Below are positions 16,103 to 26,128 of a stretch of DNA of 64,000 bases, piece after piece. Made by a program: the position numbers and the translations under genes. Source of the DNA: Terriglobus tenax (GTDB lineage Bacteria; Acidobacteriota; Terriglobia; Terriglobales; Acidobacteriaceae); NCBI RefSeq assembly GCF_025685395.1, contig NZ_JAGSYA010000003.1, forward strand, positions 744,001 to 808,000. Direction: 5' to 3'. Under the pieces are notes generated by a model. The model worked only from the letters and a program-made list of their open reading frames with translations, did not search any database and was not told the origin of the DNA. Numbering within the stretch: position 1 is the stretch's first letter; each line of letters opens with the position of its first letter.

Positions 16103-17185
16103 TCAGCTCTTCCGGGATAGCCGTTTGCGTGACGCATCGGCATGCAGGTCCGACAACGTGCCCGCAGGCACCGAGGTCGACTGCCGCACAATCAGGCGCG
16201 TCTCCACCTCTTTGGGTGGCGCGGAAGGATCCAGCAGCGCCGCTACCGCGCTGGCGGCAATGTCCCCGCCTGACATACGCACCGTGGTCAGCGGCGGCAG
16301 CATGTACTCGGTGATGCGAATGTCATCAAAGCCAATCAGAGAGATATCGCGTGGTATCGAAAGCCCCGCGTGCGCCAGGGCATGCATGGCACCGATGGCG
16401 GTCATATCGTTGGAACACATGATGGCTGTCGGCCGTTCCTTCAGCGCCAGCAGATGCGCCACGCCGCGCTCACCGCCTTCGGCCGTGTGATCGCCGTGGA
16501 AGATCGAGCCTGCAGGAATCTTCAGGCCAATCTCACGGGTGGCCGCGCGGAAAGCCTCGAGCCGCGTCACGGCAGAGTGCAGGCGCTGTGGCCCCGCGAT
16601 GAATGCGATCCTGCGATGCCCCAGCACCGCCAGATGCTGCACCGCCTCCCGGATGCCTTTCTGGTAGTCCACGCGAATCGTGGAGATATCTTTTTTCTTC
16701 GGCGCCAGATCAATAAACACCATGGGGATGCCCTGCGACGAAAGCCGCTCCAGCAGAGGCTCTTCAATGCCGAAGGTCATGACGGCGACGCCTTCCACCT
16801 TGCGCTCCAGCATGCGCTGCACACATAGCTCCATGCGCTGCAGATCGTAGTTGGTGGAGCCGATCAGCGTCTCGTAGCCCACCTCCACCGCCTTGTCCTC
16901 GAAGCCCTGGATCAGCTCCGGGAAGAAAGGATTGGTGATGTCCGAGATGATGACGCCCAGCAGCTTGCTATGTCCTGAGACCAGCGCACGCGCCTGCGTG
17001 TTGGGCACGTATCCCAGCTTCTGGATCGCCTCCCACACTTTTTTCGCAAGCCCCGGATCGACCGAAGGGACCTTGTTGATGACGCGCGAAACGGTCGCCA
17101 CCGAGACGCCTGCCGCCTGGGCGACCGTGCGGATGTCCAGGCGTTTCGAGGCTGTTCGCGATGTCGACCGTGCGCGTTTTTTCAA
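16103..17185 (-). CDS. LacI-family regulator, probable arabinose repressor
   Basis: The 360-residue protein has a basic leader, a LacI helix-turn-helix at about 16-45 (DIRTVAQAAGVSVATVSRVIN), the hinge VPNTQARALVSG and a periplasmic-binding-protein-like sensor domain. The start is TTG, 9 bases after GAGGG. It follows araA by 27 bases on the same strand and is probably cotranscribed. The araA-araD intergenic region contains two palindromes with central CG, the hallmark of LacI operators. A role as local arabinose repressor is therefore a strong inference; most other bacteria use AraC or GntR-type regulators here. The inducer is unknown. Confidence 0.88.
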   Translation of the reverse strand: MKKRARSTSRTASKRLDIRTVAQAAGVSVATVSRVINKVPSVDPGLAKKVWEAIQKLGYVPNTQARALVSGHSKLLGVIISDITNPFFPELIQGFEDKAVEVGYETLIGSTNYDLQRMELCVQRMLERKVEGVAVMTFGIEEPLLERLSSQGIPMVFIDLAPKKKDISTIRVDYQKGIREAVQHLAVLGHRRIAFIAGPQRLHSAVTRLEAFRAATREIGLKIPAGSIFHGDHTAEGGERGVAHLLALKERPTAIMCSNDMTAIGAMHALAHAGLSIPRDISLIGFDDIRITEYMLPPLTTVRMSGGDIAASAVAALLDPSAPPKEVETRLIVRQSTSVPAGTLSDLHADASRKRLSRKS

Positions 17186-17212
17186 CCTGTGTTGCCCTCT
17201 ATCTCCTGCGAT

Positions 17213-18673
17213 TTAGCCACGTGTCAGTGCCTGGCGTATGTCGCGAATCCGTGTCTCTGCATCAATGCGGACCAGCTCGATGTTCGCCATGGCCGCAAAA
17301 TCTTCCATATGCTCCATGGTAAGCGCCTGGCTGAAGCCGGTATGGTGCGCTCCGCCAGCATAAATCCATGCGGTGGCGGAGACCTTCAGGCTTGGCCGCG
17401 GAACCCACAGGGCGCGCGCCACCGGCAGTTTCGGCAGATCGTGCTCGGCGGGAATGACATCCACATCGTTCACAATCATGCGGAAGCGGTCGCCCATGTC
17501 CACCACGCTGGCTACAATCGCCGGGCCGGCCGGTGTATTGAAGACCAGTCTCACCGGGTCTGCCTTGCCGCCAATGCCCAGCGGATGCACCTCGAGCGAC
17601 GGCTTGCCGTCGGCAATCGACGGGCAGATCTCCAGCATGTGCGAGCCCAGCACCTTCGGAGTCCCGGAGAAATCGTAGGTGTAGTCCTCCATGAACGATG
17701 TGCCGCGCGGCATACCCTGTGCCATGACCTTCATGATGCGTACCAGGGCGGCTGTCTTCCAGTCGCCTTCGCCGCCAAAGCCGAAGCCGTCGGCCATCAG
17801 TCGCTGTGTCGCAATGCCGGGAAGCTGGCCCATGCCGTGCAGATCTTCAAAGGTGTCCGTGAAGGCTCCAAAGCCGCCTTCGGTCAGAAAGGCACGCAGG
17901 CCAAGTTCGATGCGCGCGGCCACCGTCAGGGAATCGGGGCGGTCGTGCTGACTGGCAATCGAATAGCTTTCCCGGTATTCGCTGACGAGGGTCGCTACTT
18001 CCTGATCGCTGAACTGCGCCATGCGGTCAGTCAGGTCGCCAATGCCATAGCCTGAGACGGTATAGCCGAAGACGCGCTGCGCCTCCACCTTGTCGCCTTC
18101 CGTCACTGCGACCTGGCGCATGTTGTCTCCAAAGCGCGCCACCTTCAGGTTCTGCGACTCGTGCCACCCCAGCGCGGCGCGGGTCCATGTGGCAATCTCG
18201 GAAACCGTCTCCGCATCTTCAAAGAAGCCGACAACGACCTTGCGCGGTAGCTTCAGGCGGGCAGTAATGTGACCGAACTCGCGGTCGCCATGCGCGGCCT
18301 GGTTCAGGTTCATGAAGTCCATGTCGATGGTCGACCACGGCAGCGCACGGTTGAACTGCGTGTGCAGTTGCAGAATTGGCTTGCGCAGCAGGCTCAGCCC
18401 GGCAATCCACATCTTGGCCGGGGAGAAGGTGTGCATCCACAGCACCAGGCCGACGCAGCTCTTGCTGGCATTGGCCTCCTGGCACAGGTCACGGATGGCC
18501 TCGGGAGAGGTGAGCGTCGGCTTCCACACCACCTTGGCTGGAATGGCGGAGTTGCCGTCCAGTGAGGCAGCAATCTTGCCGGAGTTCTCCGCCACCTGGG
18601 CCAGGGTTTCCGGGCCGTAAAGGTGTTGGCTGCCAGTGACGAACCAGATTTCCAAAGAAGCTGCTGATGCCAT
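17213..18673 (-). CDS. araA: L-arabinose isomerase
   Basis: AraA converts L-arabinose to L-ribulose using a divalent metal. The 486-residue length and features agree with the family: [16 protein letters not shown] near the start, [10 protein letters not shown](S)[20 protein letters not shown] around 105-135, GEGDWKTAA near 300 (containing the metal-ligand Glu), MEDYTYDF around 330, and the late [12 protein letters not shown] with active-site histidines. AAGGG precedes the ATG. It is divergent from araD-araB with 134 bases between, holding the operators, and is followed on its own strand by the LacI regulator. Confidence 0.96.
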   Translation of the reverse strand: MASAASLEIWFVTGSQHLYGPETLAQVAENSGKIAASLDGNSAIPAKVVWKPTLTSPEAIRDLCQEANASKSCVGLVLWMHTFSPAKMWIAGLSLLRKPILQLHTQFNRALPWSTIDMDFMNLNQAAHGDREFGHITARLKLPRKVVVGFFEDAETVSEIATWTRAALGWHESQNLKVARFGDNMRQVAVTEGDKVEAQRVFGYTVSGYGIGDLTDRMAQFSDQEVATLVSEYRESYSIASQHDRPDSLTVAARIELGLRAFLTEGGFGAFTDTFEDLHGMGQLPGIATQRLMADGFGFGGEGDWKTAALVRIMKVMAQGMPRGTSFMEDYTYDFSGTPKVLGSHMLEICPSIADGKPSLEVHPLGIGGKADPVRLVFNTPAGPAIVASVVDMGDRFRMIVNDVDVIPAEHDLPKLPVARALWVPRPSLKVSATAWIYAGGAHHTGFSQALTMEHMEDFAAMANIELVRIDAETRIRDIRQALTRG

Positions 18674-18701
18674 CGATGTATCCCTTTCGTTGCAATTTCA
18701 C

Positions 18702-18715
18702 GGTAATCGTTTACC
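18702..18715. promoter_or_regulatory. LacI-type operator 1 (araA side)
   Basis: GGTAATCGTTTACC is a near-perfect palindrome with half-site GGTAA and the central CG bent by LacI-family hinge helices. It lies 28 bases upstream of the araA start and would block araA transcription. Confidence 0.75.
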
Positions 18716-18751
18716 CAGGAGCTTGCAAGCCGCTCGAACAAAGCCATTTGC

Positions 18752-18781
18752 TTGTTTGCGATACTTGAGAAAACGTATACT
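18752..18781 (+). promoter_or_regulatory. Candidate sigma-70 promoter for araD-araB
   Basis: TTGTTT at 18752-18757 and TATACT at 18776-18781 are spaced by 18 bases. The -10 box lies inside operator 2, and araD starts 26 bases further on. Confidence 0.5.
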
Positions 18782-18785
18782 CAAG
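18764..18785. promoter_or_regulatory. LacI-type operator 2 (araD side)
   Basis: CTTGAG and CTCAAG flank a 10-base AT-rich core centred on CG, giving a 22-base imperfect palindrome. Its centre is 66 bases from that of operator 1, and it covers the -10 box of araD. Confidence 0.6.
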
Positions 18786-18807
18786 CCCGATTCAGGAAAG
18801 GCGTCTC

Positions 18808-19494
18808 ATGCTGCAGGAACTCAAAGAGAAAACCCTCGAAGCCAACCTTGACCTGGTAAAGCGCGGCCTCGTGCTCTATACCTTCGGCAACGCCAGCGGC
18901 ATCGACCGCGCCAGCGGTCTGGTCGTTATCAAGCCCAGTGGCGTTGACTATGACGCTCTCAAGCCCGAGCACATGGTCGTAACGGACCTTGACGGCAAGA
19001 TTGTCGAAGGCGGCCTGCGTCCCTCCAGCGACCTGAAGACGCATCTCGTGCTCTATAAAGCCTTCGCAGAGATCGGTGGTGTTGTCCACACGCACTCCGA
19101 GCACGCCACCGCCTGGGCGCAGGCTGGCCGTGAAATTCCCGCCTTCGGAACCACGCACGCCGACTACTTCCACGGCCCCGTTCCTTGCACCCGCCCGCTG
19201 ACCGATGACGAGATCAACGGCGACTATGTACTGAACACCGGCCTTGCCATCACCGAGCACTTCCAGCACATCGAGCCTCTCGCCGTACCGGCTGTTCTGG
19301 TCGCGGGACACGCTCCCTTTGCCTGGGGACGCGATCCGCTTGATGCCGCGCACAATGCGGTGGTTCTGGAAGCGGTGGCCAAAATGGCGTTGATGACCGT
19401 ACAGTTGAATCCGTCGGCCGGTGTCTCCCAGGCACTGCTGGACCGTCACTACTTCCGCAAACACGGCGCAAACGCGACCTACGGACAGAGGTAA
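18808..19494 (+). CDS. araD: L-ribulose-5-phosphate 4-epimerase
   Basis: AraD converts L-ribulose 5-phosphate to D-xylulose 5-phosphate, the entry point to the pentose phosphate pathway. The 228-residue class II aldolase fold shows LVLYTFGNASGIDR, VIKPSGVDYDAL, GLRPSSDLKTHLVLYKAF, the metal-binding HTHSEHATAWAQ (His95 and His97) and ACGTTHADYF-like GTTHADYFHG. Metal ligand His is also in VAGHAPFAWG. AGGAAAGG precedes the ATG. araB starts 8 bases after the stop. Confidence 0.96.
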   Translation: MLQELKEKTLEANLDLVKRGLVLYTFGNASGIDRASGLVVIKPSGVDYDALKPEHMVVTDLDGKIVEGGLRPSSDLKTHLVLYKAFAEIGGVVHTHSEHATAWAQAGREIPAFGTTHADYFHGPVPCTRPLTDDEINGDYVLNTGLAITEHFQHIEPLAVPAVLVAGHAPFAWGRDPLDAAHNAVVLEAVAKMALMTVQLNPSAGVSQALLDRHYFRKHGANATYGQR

Positions 19495-19502
19495 GAAGAA
19501 AC

Positions 19503-21104
19503 ATGGCCATCGTTGCAGGTGCAGACTTCGGGACGCTGAGCGTCCGCGTCACCTTGTTGGATTCAGAGAAGGGAAGGCTCGGCACCGCGGTGGCTGAGTA
19601 CCCATTGCACCGGCGCCGCGAGGACCCTGACTACGCGACCCAGTCGCACACGGACCAGATGGACGCTCTGGTCAAGGCCACGCGGCAGGTGCTGGAGCAG
19701 ACCGGCATCGGCGGCGACGAGGTCGTTGCCTTCGCGCTCGATACCACCGGCTCCAGCGTTCTGATGGTCGACAACGCCCTGCAGCCCATCGGGCCCTACT
19801 ACCTGTGGTGCGACCACCGCGCACATAAAGAAGCCCGTGAGATCACCGAACTGGCGCACGCTACCCATCTCGAAGCGATCGAGTGGTGCGGCGGCGTCTA
19901 TTCGCACGAGTGGGGATGGGCCAAGCTGCTGCACTGGCTGCGCCACGCAACCGAAGAGGAGCGCCAGCGCTTCGGCACCGCTATTGAGAACTGTGACATG
20001 GTCGCGGCCACATTAACGGGAGTCACCGACATCGCGCATATCAAGCGCTCCGTCTGCGCCATGGGCCACAAGTGGATGTGGAACCCGAAGTGGGATGGCC
20101 TGCCGCCCGAGGAGTTCCTGGTCAAAGTCGATCCGTTGTTTACCGGCATTCGCGAGAAGATTGGCGGCGAGTACCTGACCTCCGACCACATCTACGGCAA
20201 GCTAAGCACGGAGTCGGCGGGCCGCATGGGCCTTGCCGCCGGTATCCCGATTCCCGTCGGCGCTTTCGACGCGCACTGGGATGCGCTGGGCGCGGGCTGC
20301 AAGCCAGGAGACGTGGTCAACGTCGTTGGCACCTCCACCTGCATCATCGCCATGGCGGAGAAGACGCAGTTGATTCCAGGTGTCTGCGGCGTGGTGCCCG
20401 GCAGCGTGCATCCGCAGCTCACCGGCATTGAAGCCGGACTTTCCGCCGTGGGAGACATCTTCGAAGCGATCGCCCGTCGTGCGGGTACCAGGGTGAAAGA
20501 CCTCGCCGCCGGTCTCGAAAGCTATCACCCCGGCCAGACCGGGCTTCTGCGCTTCAGTTGGGACAACGGCGACCGTACTGTGCTCGTTAACCCGGAGCTG
20601 GGCGGCATGACACTCGGTTGGAACCTGATCCACACCGCGCAGGACGAGCTGCACGCCGCCATCGAAGGCACGGCCTTTCATACGCGCATCATTCTGGAGC
20701 GTATGGAGGAGTACGGTGCTCCGGTCGAACGCGTGATCAACGGCGGCGGCATTCCGCAGAACAACGCAACGCTGAACCAGATCTATGCCGACGTCCTCAA
20801 CAAGCCGGTGCTGGTTCCGGACGGAGTGCCGACCAGCCTTGGCTCGGGCATCATCGCCCTGGTGGCTGCCGGAGTGTATCCGTCGGTTGAAGCAGCGCAG
20901 GCGGCGCTTTGCCTGCCGTTCAAGACGTACCTTCCGCAGCCAAAGGCCGTAGCCATCTATCAGCGTCTCTTTGCCCTCTATCGCAAGGTCTACTTCGCTT
21001 TTGGAACTCTCGATGCCGCTCCGGTTTCACTCGGCGAAGTGCTTCCGGAATTGCGTGCGATTGCACGCGAGAGCCTGGCTATGGATAGAATGGGCAACGC
21101 CTGA
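19503..21104 (+). CDS. araB: L-ribulokinase
   Basis: AraB phosphorylates L-ribulose with ATP. The 533-residue FGGY-family kinase begins with the ATP-binding GADFGTLSVRVTLLD and contains the substrate-recognition YYLWCDHRAHKEA region, GAFDAHWDALGAG with the catalytic Asp, VGTSTCIIA, and the C-terminal INGGGIPQNNATLNQIYADV phosphate-binding segment. The frame is intact and the length is usual. It follows araD by 8 bases and precedes a secreted aldose epimerase gene by 49 bases, so all three are likely one transcript. Confidence 0.95.
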   Translation: MAIVAGADFGTLSVRVTLLDSEKGRLGTAVAEYPLHRRREDPDYATQSHTDQMDALVKATRQVLEQTGIGGDEVVAFALDTTGSSVLMVDNALQPIGPYYLWCDHRAHKEAREITELAHATHLEAIEWCGGVYSHEWGWAKLLHWLRHATEEERQRFGTAIENCDMVAATLTGVTDIAHIKRSVCAMGHKWMWNPKWDGLPPEEFLVKVDPLFTGIREKIGGEYLTSDHIYGKLSTESAGRMGLAAGIPIPVGAFDAHWDALGAGCKPGDVVNVVGTSTCIIAMAEKTQLIPGVCGVVPGSVHPQLTGIEAGLSAVGDIFEAIARRAGTRVKDLAAGLESYHPGQTGLLRFSWDNGDRTVLVNPELGGMTLGWNLIHTAQDELHAAIEGTAFHTRIILERMEEYGAPVERVINGGGIPQNNATLNQIYADVLNKPVLVPDGVPTSLGSGIIALVAAGVYPSVEAAQAALCLPFKTYLPQPKAVAIYQRLFALYRKVYFAFGTLDAAPVSLGEVLPELRAIARESLAMDRMGNA

Positions 21105-21153
21105 AGAGTGCACGGATTCCAACACTGCACAGAAGCAGGGCATGAGGTGACCG

Positions 21154-22254
21154 ATGTTCAAGCAGTTTGCAGCGCTGATGATGAGTGGAATGACCGTGGC
21201 AGCTATGGGCCAGGTGATGAAGGCTGACTTCGGCAAGATGCCCGACGGCAAAGCCGTTGAGATCTACACCCTGAAAAGCCCACAGGTTGAGGCCAAGATC
21301 GTGACCTACGGCGCCAGGCTCATCAGCGTAAAGACTGCCGACAAGGCCGGCAAGGTTGCCGATGTGATGCTGGGCTTTGATACGCTGCCGGAATGGCTTG
21401 CAGGCGGCGATAAGACCTACGACGGCGCCATTGTCGGCCGCTACGGTAACCGCATCGGGCTTGGTAAGTTCCCCATTGACGGCCACACCTACCAGGTTCC
21501 AACGAACGATGGCCCAAACTCGTTGCACGGCGGCACCGTGGGCTTCGATAAAAAGATCTGGACTGCGAAGCAGGTTCCGAACGGTGTCGAAATGACTGTC
21601 GTCTCGCCCGATGGCGACATGGGTTTTCCCGGCACGCTCACGGCCCACGTTACGTACACGCTGAAGGCCAACGCGCTTCGCATTGACTACGCGATGACGA
21701 CCGACAAGGCCACCGTCGTCAACCTGACCAACCACGCCTACTTCAATCTGACGGGTGGCACGGACAATATCCTCGGTCACCAGGTCCGCATCAACGCCGA
21801 TCACTACACGCCAACCAACAAAACGCTGATCCCTACCGGCAACATGGATGCGGTGGAAGGGACACCGATGGACTTCCGTACCGCGCATACCGTCGGCGAA
21901 CGCATTGACACGCCCTTTGAACCCTTGACCATCGCCGGTGGCTATGACCACAACTGGATTTTGAACGGTCCGAACGGCGTGATGAAGCTGGCCGCGGAGG
22001 TCGTTGAACCAAAGAGCGGCCGTACGCTGACCGTGACCACCACGGAACCCGGTGTGCAGTTCTACGCAGGCAACTTCCTGGATGGCTCACTCACCGGACG
22101 CGGCGGCGTGAAGTACAGCAAGCGCACGGGCTTCTGCCTGGAGACGCAGCATTATCCTGATTCGCCCAACAAGCCCGGCTTTCCGACGACGCTGTTGAAG
22201 CCGGGTGAGGTGCGCACCTCGACGACGATCTTTACCTTCGGCGTTTCTCACTGA
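21154..22254 (+). CDS. Secreted aldose 1-epimerase (mutarotase)
   Basis: It interconverts alpha and beta anomers of aldoses. The 366-residue protein starts with a signal peptide (about 1-20, ending AAMG-Q), so it acts in the periplasm, unlike many cytoplasmic GalM proteins. Family landmarks are GARLISVKTADKAG, VGRYGNRIGLGKF, GPNSLHGGTVGFDKKIW with a catalytic His, LTNHAYFNLTG with the second His, GYDHNWIL, and a C-terminal CLETQHYPDSPNKPGFPTT containing the catalytic Glu. GAGGTG stands just before the start. Its place after araB suggests work on arabinose released from hemicellulose. Confidence 0.94.
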   Translation: MFKQFAALMMSGMTVAAMGQVMKADFGKMPDGKAVEIYTLKSPQVEAKIVTYGARLISVKTADKAGKVADVMLGFDTLPEWLAGGDKTYDGAIVGRYGNRIGLGKFPIDGHTYQVPTNDGPNSLHGGTVGFDKKIWTAKQVPNGVEMTVVSPDGDMGFPGTLTAHVTYTLKANALRIDYAMTTDKATVVNLTNHAYFNLTGGTDNILGHQVRINADHYTPTNKTLIPTGNMDAVEGTPMDFRTAHTVGERIDTPFEPLTIAGGYDHNWILNGPNGVMKLAAEVVEPKSGRTLTVTTTEPGVQFYAGNFLDGSLTGRGGVKYSKRTGFCLETQHYPDSPNKPGFPTTLLKPGEVRTSTTIFTFGVSH

Positions 22255-22322
22255 GGGAAGAGTCCGAAGTCGGGCGGATGCTACACTCGCAGCAAACGCT
22301 TGCATTCGGGAGCAGACCTTTT

Positions 22323-23492
22323 ATGGAGAGCCAGGTGCCGGCTCGCATTGCCGGTGCACCCACTCGCGCCCCCAGTGCCGGGGGTAGCCGCAACTTTCAT
22401 CTGGATACCGTAAGAGCCATTGCCGCAGCGGTGGTCGTTTTCGACCACACTCGCGGTGCATTCTTCCGTCCGTACTCCGCATACAAGTCAGCCCCGCACG
22501 GCCTGCTGATCAACCTGGTCTATACCGACCACTACTTCGCACGTGCGGCGGTGATGCTGTTCTTCCTGCTCAGTGGCTACCTGGTGGGTATGTCGGCTCT
22601 GCGCGCTGAAAAGAAGGGTCGCTTTACCTGGCCCAACTACCTGCTCAGCCGCCTGTCGCGTCTCTGGGTAGTGCTCATCCCCGCGCTTCTGCTGACGGTC
22701 GTTCTGGATACGATCGGTATTCGCTATGGCATTCCCAATTCCATCGCCATGGGAGAGGCGGTAGCGCAGCGCTCTTTGCCAAACTTCCTCGGAACCCTTG
22801 TCTTCCTGCAGAAGATCTTCGTCGAGCCCTTCGGAAGCAATGGAGCCACCTGGAGCCTTGCCTTTGAGTTCTGGTACTACATCCTGTTCCCGCTGGCGGC
22901 CCTGGCCGTGCTGCAGGCAAGAAGGCGCTGGCTGCACGCAATCCTGTTCGTGTTGATCTGCGCTCTGTGCTGGGGAGAGATCCTCACCCGCTTCCCCATC
23001 TGGTGCGCGGGTGTGGTGGTCGGTGTGGTTGCGGATCGCTGGCCCATCGTCTCCAGGCCGCTTCGTCGCATCACCGTGGCCGCCTCGCTGCTTATGCTGG
23101 CCGCAGCGGTGCTGGCCTCCGCGGCGCATCGTATGGGAGCCCTCGCCAGCGACTACGCCATGATGGTGCCGTCCTTCACACTGATCTGGGCGCTTATCTC
23201 CATGCCGCCCGCACATGCGGGCGTCTATGCGAAGACATCCATCTTCTTCTCGGAGATGTCATACACGCTCTACCTGACGCACCAGCCGCTGGTCGCTGTA
23301 CTCTCGGCCCTTCTGTTGCGGGACAAGTTGTGGCCAGCGGATGTTCCGCATCTGATCATGTTGCTTTGCGGACCCATCGCGCTGGCCTTTGTTTTTGCCT
23401 ATCTGATGTACCTTCTGTTCGAATCCCGAACCGATACCGTCCGCAACTGGGCACGGCAGAAGCTCCATATCGGAAGCGCCGCAGGCGCCTGA
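22323..23492 (+). CDS. Membrane O-acyltransferase, OafA/YrhL (acyltransferase 3) family
   Basis: This family acetylates or acylates surface polysaccharides, lipids or glycans at the inner membrane. The 389-residue protein has about ten hydrophobic segments and the family start NFHLDTVRAIAAAVVVFDHTRGAFF, containing the essential H-x-x-R-like motif (D-H-T-R near residue 40). ATWSLAFEFWYYILFPL near 180 is the conserved central motif, and SEMSYTLYLTHQPLV is the typical late helix. The ATG at 22323 is preferred because the upstream in-frame ATG adds only a non-conserved leader. It follows the epimerase gene by 68 bases but has no functional link to arabinose that can be shown. Confidence 0.87.
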   Translation: MESQVPARIAGAPTRAPSAGGSRNFHLDTVRAIAAAVVVFDHTRGAFFRPYSAYKSAPHGLLINLVYTDHYFARAAVMLFFLLSGYLVGMSALRAEKKGRFTWPNYLLSRLSRLWVVLIPALLLTVVLDTIGIRYGIPNSIAMGEAVAQRSLPNFLGTLVFLQKIFVEPFGSNGATWSLAFEFWYYILFPLAALAVLQARRRWLHAILFVLICALCWGEILTRFPIWCAGVVVGVVADRWPIVSRPLRRITVAASLLMLAAAVLASAAHRMGALASDYAMMVPSFTLIWALISMPPAHAGVYAKTSIFFSEMSYTLYLTHQPLVAVLSALLLRDKLWPADVPHLIMLLCGPIALAFVFAYLMYLLFESRTDTVRNWARQKLHIGSAAGA

Positions 23493-23499
23493 ATTACGG

Positions 23500-23528
23500 C
23501 TGGATGCCGGTCACTGTCCGGCATCCAG
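23500..23528. terminator. Hairpin across the convergent gene ends (acyltransferase and kdpC)
   Basis: CTGGATGCCGG and its exact reverse complement form an 11-bp stem over a 7-base loop. One arm lies inside the kdpC 3' end, the loop contains the kdpC stop, and the other arm lies beyond it. No T run follows on either strand, so termination strength is uncertain. Confidence 0.5.
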
Positions 23529-24062
23529 TGCAAGGTTCAGCCGTAATACATTCACACGTGGCTCGCCCAGCAGGCCGAATTGACGATCGGTAATATGATC
23601 CTCCACCAGCTTGCGGACGATCCACTCAGGCCTGCCGCGCTCCTTGGCAACTCGACCGACCTGCGCAAGTGCAGCCGCCGGAGAGAGATCGGGATCAAGC
23701 CCCGATCCTGATGCCGTCACCAGGTCTACCGGCACATTCGATACCTTCTCCGCCGCTACGCTGGCTCCCACCCGATCCACCAGGGCTTTACTGGTTGTCG
23801 CCAGGTTCGATCCGCTGGACGCCGAGGCATCATAGCCAGTTCCAGCCGCTGAAGGACGGCTGTGAAAGTAACGCGGCCCGGTGAAAGGCTGTCCAATCAG
23901 TTGCGATCCAACCGTGCTGCCATCCTTGGTGATGATCTGTCCATTCGCCTTGTCGCGGAACAGTAACTGCGCCACAGCCGTTATTCCCAGGGGATACACA
24001 ATGCCCAGCAGAACGGCGGTCACCAGCGTGTAGAGCGATGCGGTAATCAAGTGCTTTTTCAT
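23511..24062 (-). CDS. kdpC: Potassium-transporting ATPase subunit KdpC
   Basis: KdpC is the single-span accessory subunit that stabilises the KdpFABC complex and raises ATP affinity. The 183-residue product has one N-terminal membrane helix (about 8-32) followed by an extracytoplasmic domain with [38 protein letters not shown] and [19 protein letters not shown], all diagnostic of the family. It is the last gene of the operon, 14 bases after kdpB. A hairpin spans its stop codon. Confidence 0.96.
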   Translation of the reverse strand: MKKHLITASLYTLVTAVLLGIVYPLGITAVAQLLFRDKANGQIITKDGSTVGSQLIGQPFTGPRYFHSRPSAAGTGYDASASSGSNLATTSKALVDRVGASVAAEKVSNVPVDLVTASGSGLDPDLSPAAALAQVGRVAKERGRPEWIVRKLVEDHITDRQFGLLGEPRVNVLRLNLALDAGQ

Positions 24063-24076
24063 GGTCAGTAACTCCT

Positions 24077-26116
24077 CTATGCCAGGTGCATAGCGACGAT
24101 CAATACATCGATCAGCTTGATGCCGACGAACGGCACGATAATGCCGCCCAGTCCGTAGAGCAGCAGGTTGCGCTGCAGCAGGGCAGCGGCGGACATGGGC
24201 TTATAGCTCACACCGCGCAGCGCCAGGGGAATCAGCCCGATAATAATCAGCGCGTTGAAGATGATGGCCGACAGCACCGCTGACTCCGCGTTATGCAGAT
24301 GCATGATGTTCAATGCATTCAGCACAGGGAAGAAGCCGGCAAACATCGCAGGAATAATCGCAAAGTACTTGGCCACATCGTTGGCGATGGAGAAGGTGGT
24401 CAGAGCTCCGCGCGTCATCAGCAACTGCTTGCCGATGGCCACAATCTCGATCAGCTTGGTCGGGTTGCTGTCCAGATCGACCATGTTGCCGGCTTCTTTT
24501 GCAGCCTGCGTGCCGCTGTTCATCGCAACGCCTACATCGGCCTGCGCCAGCGCCGGAGCGTCGTTGGTGCCGTCGCCCGTCATGGCCACCAGTTTGCCAT
24601 CGGCCTGCTCGCGCTTGATCAGGTCCATTTTGTCCTTCGGCTTGGCTTCGGCCAGAAAGTCATCGACGCCAGCTTCCCGTGCAATGGCGGCTGCTGTCAG
24701 CGGGTTATCGCCGGTAATCATTACCGTGCGAATGCCCATGGCGCGCAACTGTTCGAAGCGCTCCTTCATGCCCCCCTTCACCACGTCCTTCAGGTGAATC
24801 ACGCCCAGGGCGACACCGTTTTCGGCAACTACCAGGGGAGTGCCGCCACTGCGTGCAACCGTCTCTACTGCGCTGCGGACCTCCGTGGGCATCGGCGCGC
24901 CATGTTCTTCAAGGTAGCGGGCAATGGCGTCCACAGCACCCTTGCGAATGCTGCGGCCCTCCACCTCAATGCCGCTCATGCGCGTGGTTGCGGAGAAGGG
25001 AACGAACTCGGCATGCATCTGCCCAAGCTCGCGCCCGCGCAGGCCGTACTTCTCCTTCGCCAGTACGACGATCGAGCGGCCCTCCGGCGTCTCGTCGGCC
25101 AGCGAAGAAAGCTGCGCCGCATCGGCCAGTGTCTCGGCGGTCACACCAGGCGCGGCTACAAACTCCGCTGCCTGACGATTGCCAATGGTGATGGTGCCCG
25201 TCTTGTCCAGCAGCAGCGTGTTCACATCGCCCGCTGCTTCCACCGCGCGTCCGCTGGTGGCGAGCACATTGTGCTGAACCAGCCGGTCCATACCCGCAAT
25301 GCCAATGGCCGAGAGCAAGCCGCCGATTGTTGTCGGAATCAGGCACACCAGCAGCGATACCAGCACGAACACAGTCTGTGGCGCGCCGGAGTACACCGCA
25401 AACGGTTGCAGTGTCACCACCGCAAGCAGGAAAGTAATCGTCAACCCCGCCAGCAGAATGTTCAGTGCAATTTCGTTTGGAGTCTTCTGGCGTTCCGCGC
25501 CTTCGACGAGTGCGATCATACGATCAAGGAAGGTCTCGCCAGGGTTCGAGGTAATCTGCACAGTGATCACGTCGCTGAGTACGCGCGTTCCGCCAGTAAC
25601 AGCAGAGCGATCGCCACCTGCTTCGCGAATCACAGGAGCGGACTCGCCGGTGATGGCCGACTCATCCACTGATGCGATGCCATGCGTTACCTCGCCATCG
25701 CCGGGAATCATCTGTCCGGCGCTGACCTGCACCACATCACCGGCGCGAAGCTGCGAGCTGGGAACCTCTTCCAGTCCGTTCTTGCCCACGCGATAAGCGG
25801 TGGTCTCCGACTTGGCCTGGCGCAGCGCATCGGCCTGGGCTTTGCCCCGGCCCTCTGCCATGGCTTCTGCAAAGTTGGCGAACAGCACGGTGAACCACAG
25901 CCACAGCGTGATCTGCAGATCAAACTCAAAATGTCCATGCCGGGTGATGACATTGGAGATCAGCAGCACGGTCGTAACAACACTGCCTACCTCCACCACA
26001 AACATCACCGGGTTCTTCATCATTGTCTTCGGATCGAGCTTCACCAGCGCGTCTACCGCGGCGCGGCGAACAATCTTACGATCAAACAGGGAGCGGCGCT
26101 TCATAGAGTGCGACAT
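24077..26116 (-). CDS. kdpB: Potassium-transporting P-type ATPase subunit KdpB
   Basis: KdpB is the ATP-hydrolysing subunit of the high-affinity K+ pump. The 679-residue protein shows all P-type hallmarks: [17 protein letters not shown] in the actuator domain (TGES), the phosphorylation motif [15 protein letters not shown] with Asp304, [43 protein letters not shown] in pieces along the hinge region, and seven hydrophobic segments. The sequence is intact. It lies between kdpA and kdpC with gaps of 12 and 14 bases. Confidence 0.97.
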   Translation of the reverse strand: MSHSMKRRSLFDRKIVRRAAVDALVKLDPKTMMKNPVMFVVEVGSVVTTVLLISNVITRHGHFEFDLQITLWLWFTVLFANFAEAMAEGRGKAQADALRQAKSETTAYRVGKNGLEEVPSSQLRAGDVVQVSAGQMIPGDGEVTHGIASVDESAITGESAPVIREAGGDRSAVTGGTRVLSDVITVQITSNPGETFLDRMIALVEGAERQKTPNEIALNILLAGLTITFLLAVVTLQPFAVYSGAPQTVFVLVSLLVCLIPTTIGGLLSAIGIAGMDRLVQHNVLATSGRAVEAAGDVNTLLLDKTGTITIGNRQAAEFVAAPGVTAETLADAAQLSSLADETPEGRSIVVLAKEKYGLRGRELGQMHAEFVPFSATTRMSGIEVEGRSIRKGAVDAIARYLEEHGAPMPTEVRSAVETVARSGGTPLVVAENGVALGVIHLKDVVKGGMKERFEQLRAMGIRTVMITGDNPLTAAAIAREAGVDDFLAEAKPKDKMDLIKREQADGKLVAMTGDGTNDAPALAQADVGVAMNSGTQAAKEAGNMVDLDSNPTKLIEIVAIGKQLLMTRGALTTFSIANDVAKYFAIIPAMFAGFFPVLNALNIMHLHNAESAVLSAIIFNALIIIGLIPLALRGVSYKPMSAAALLQRNLLLYGLGGIIVPFVGIKLIDVLIVAMHLA

Positions 26117-26128
26117 AGACCGGTCTCC

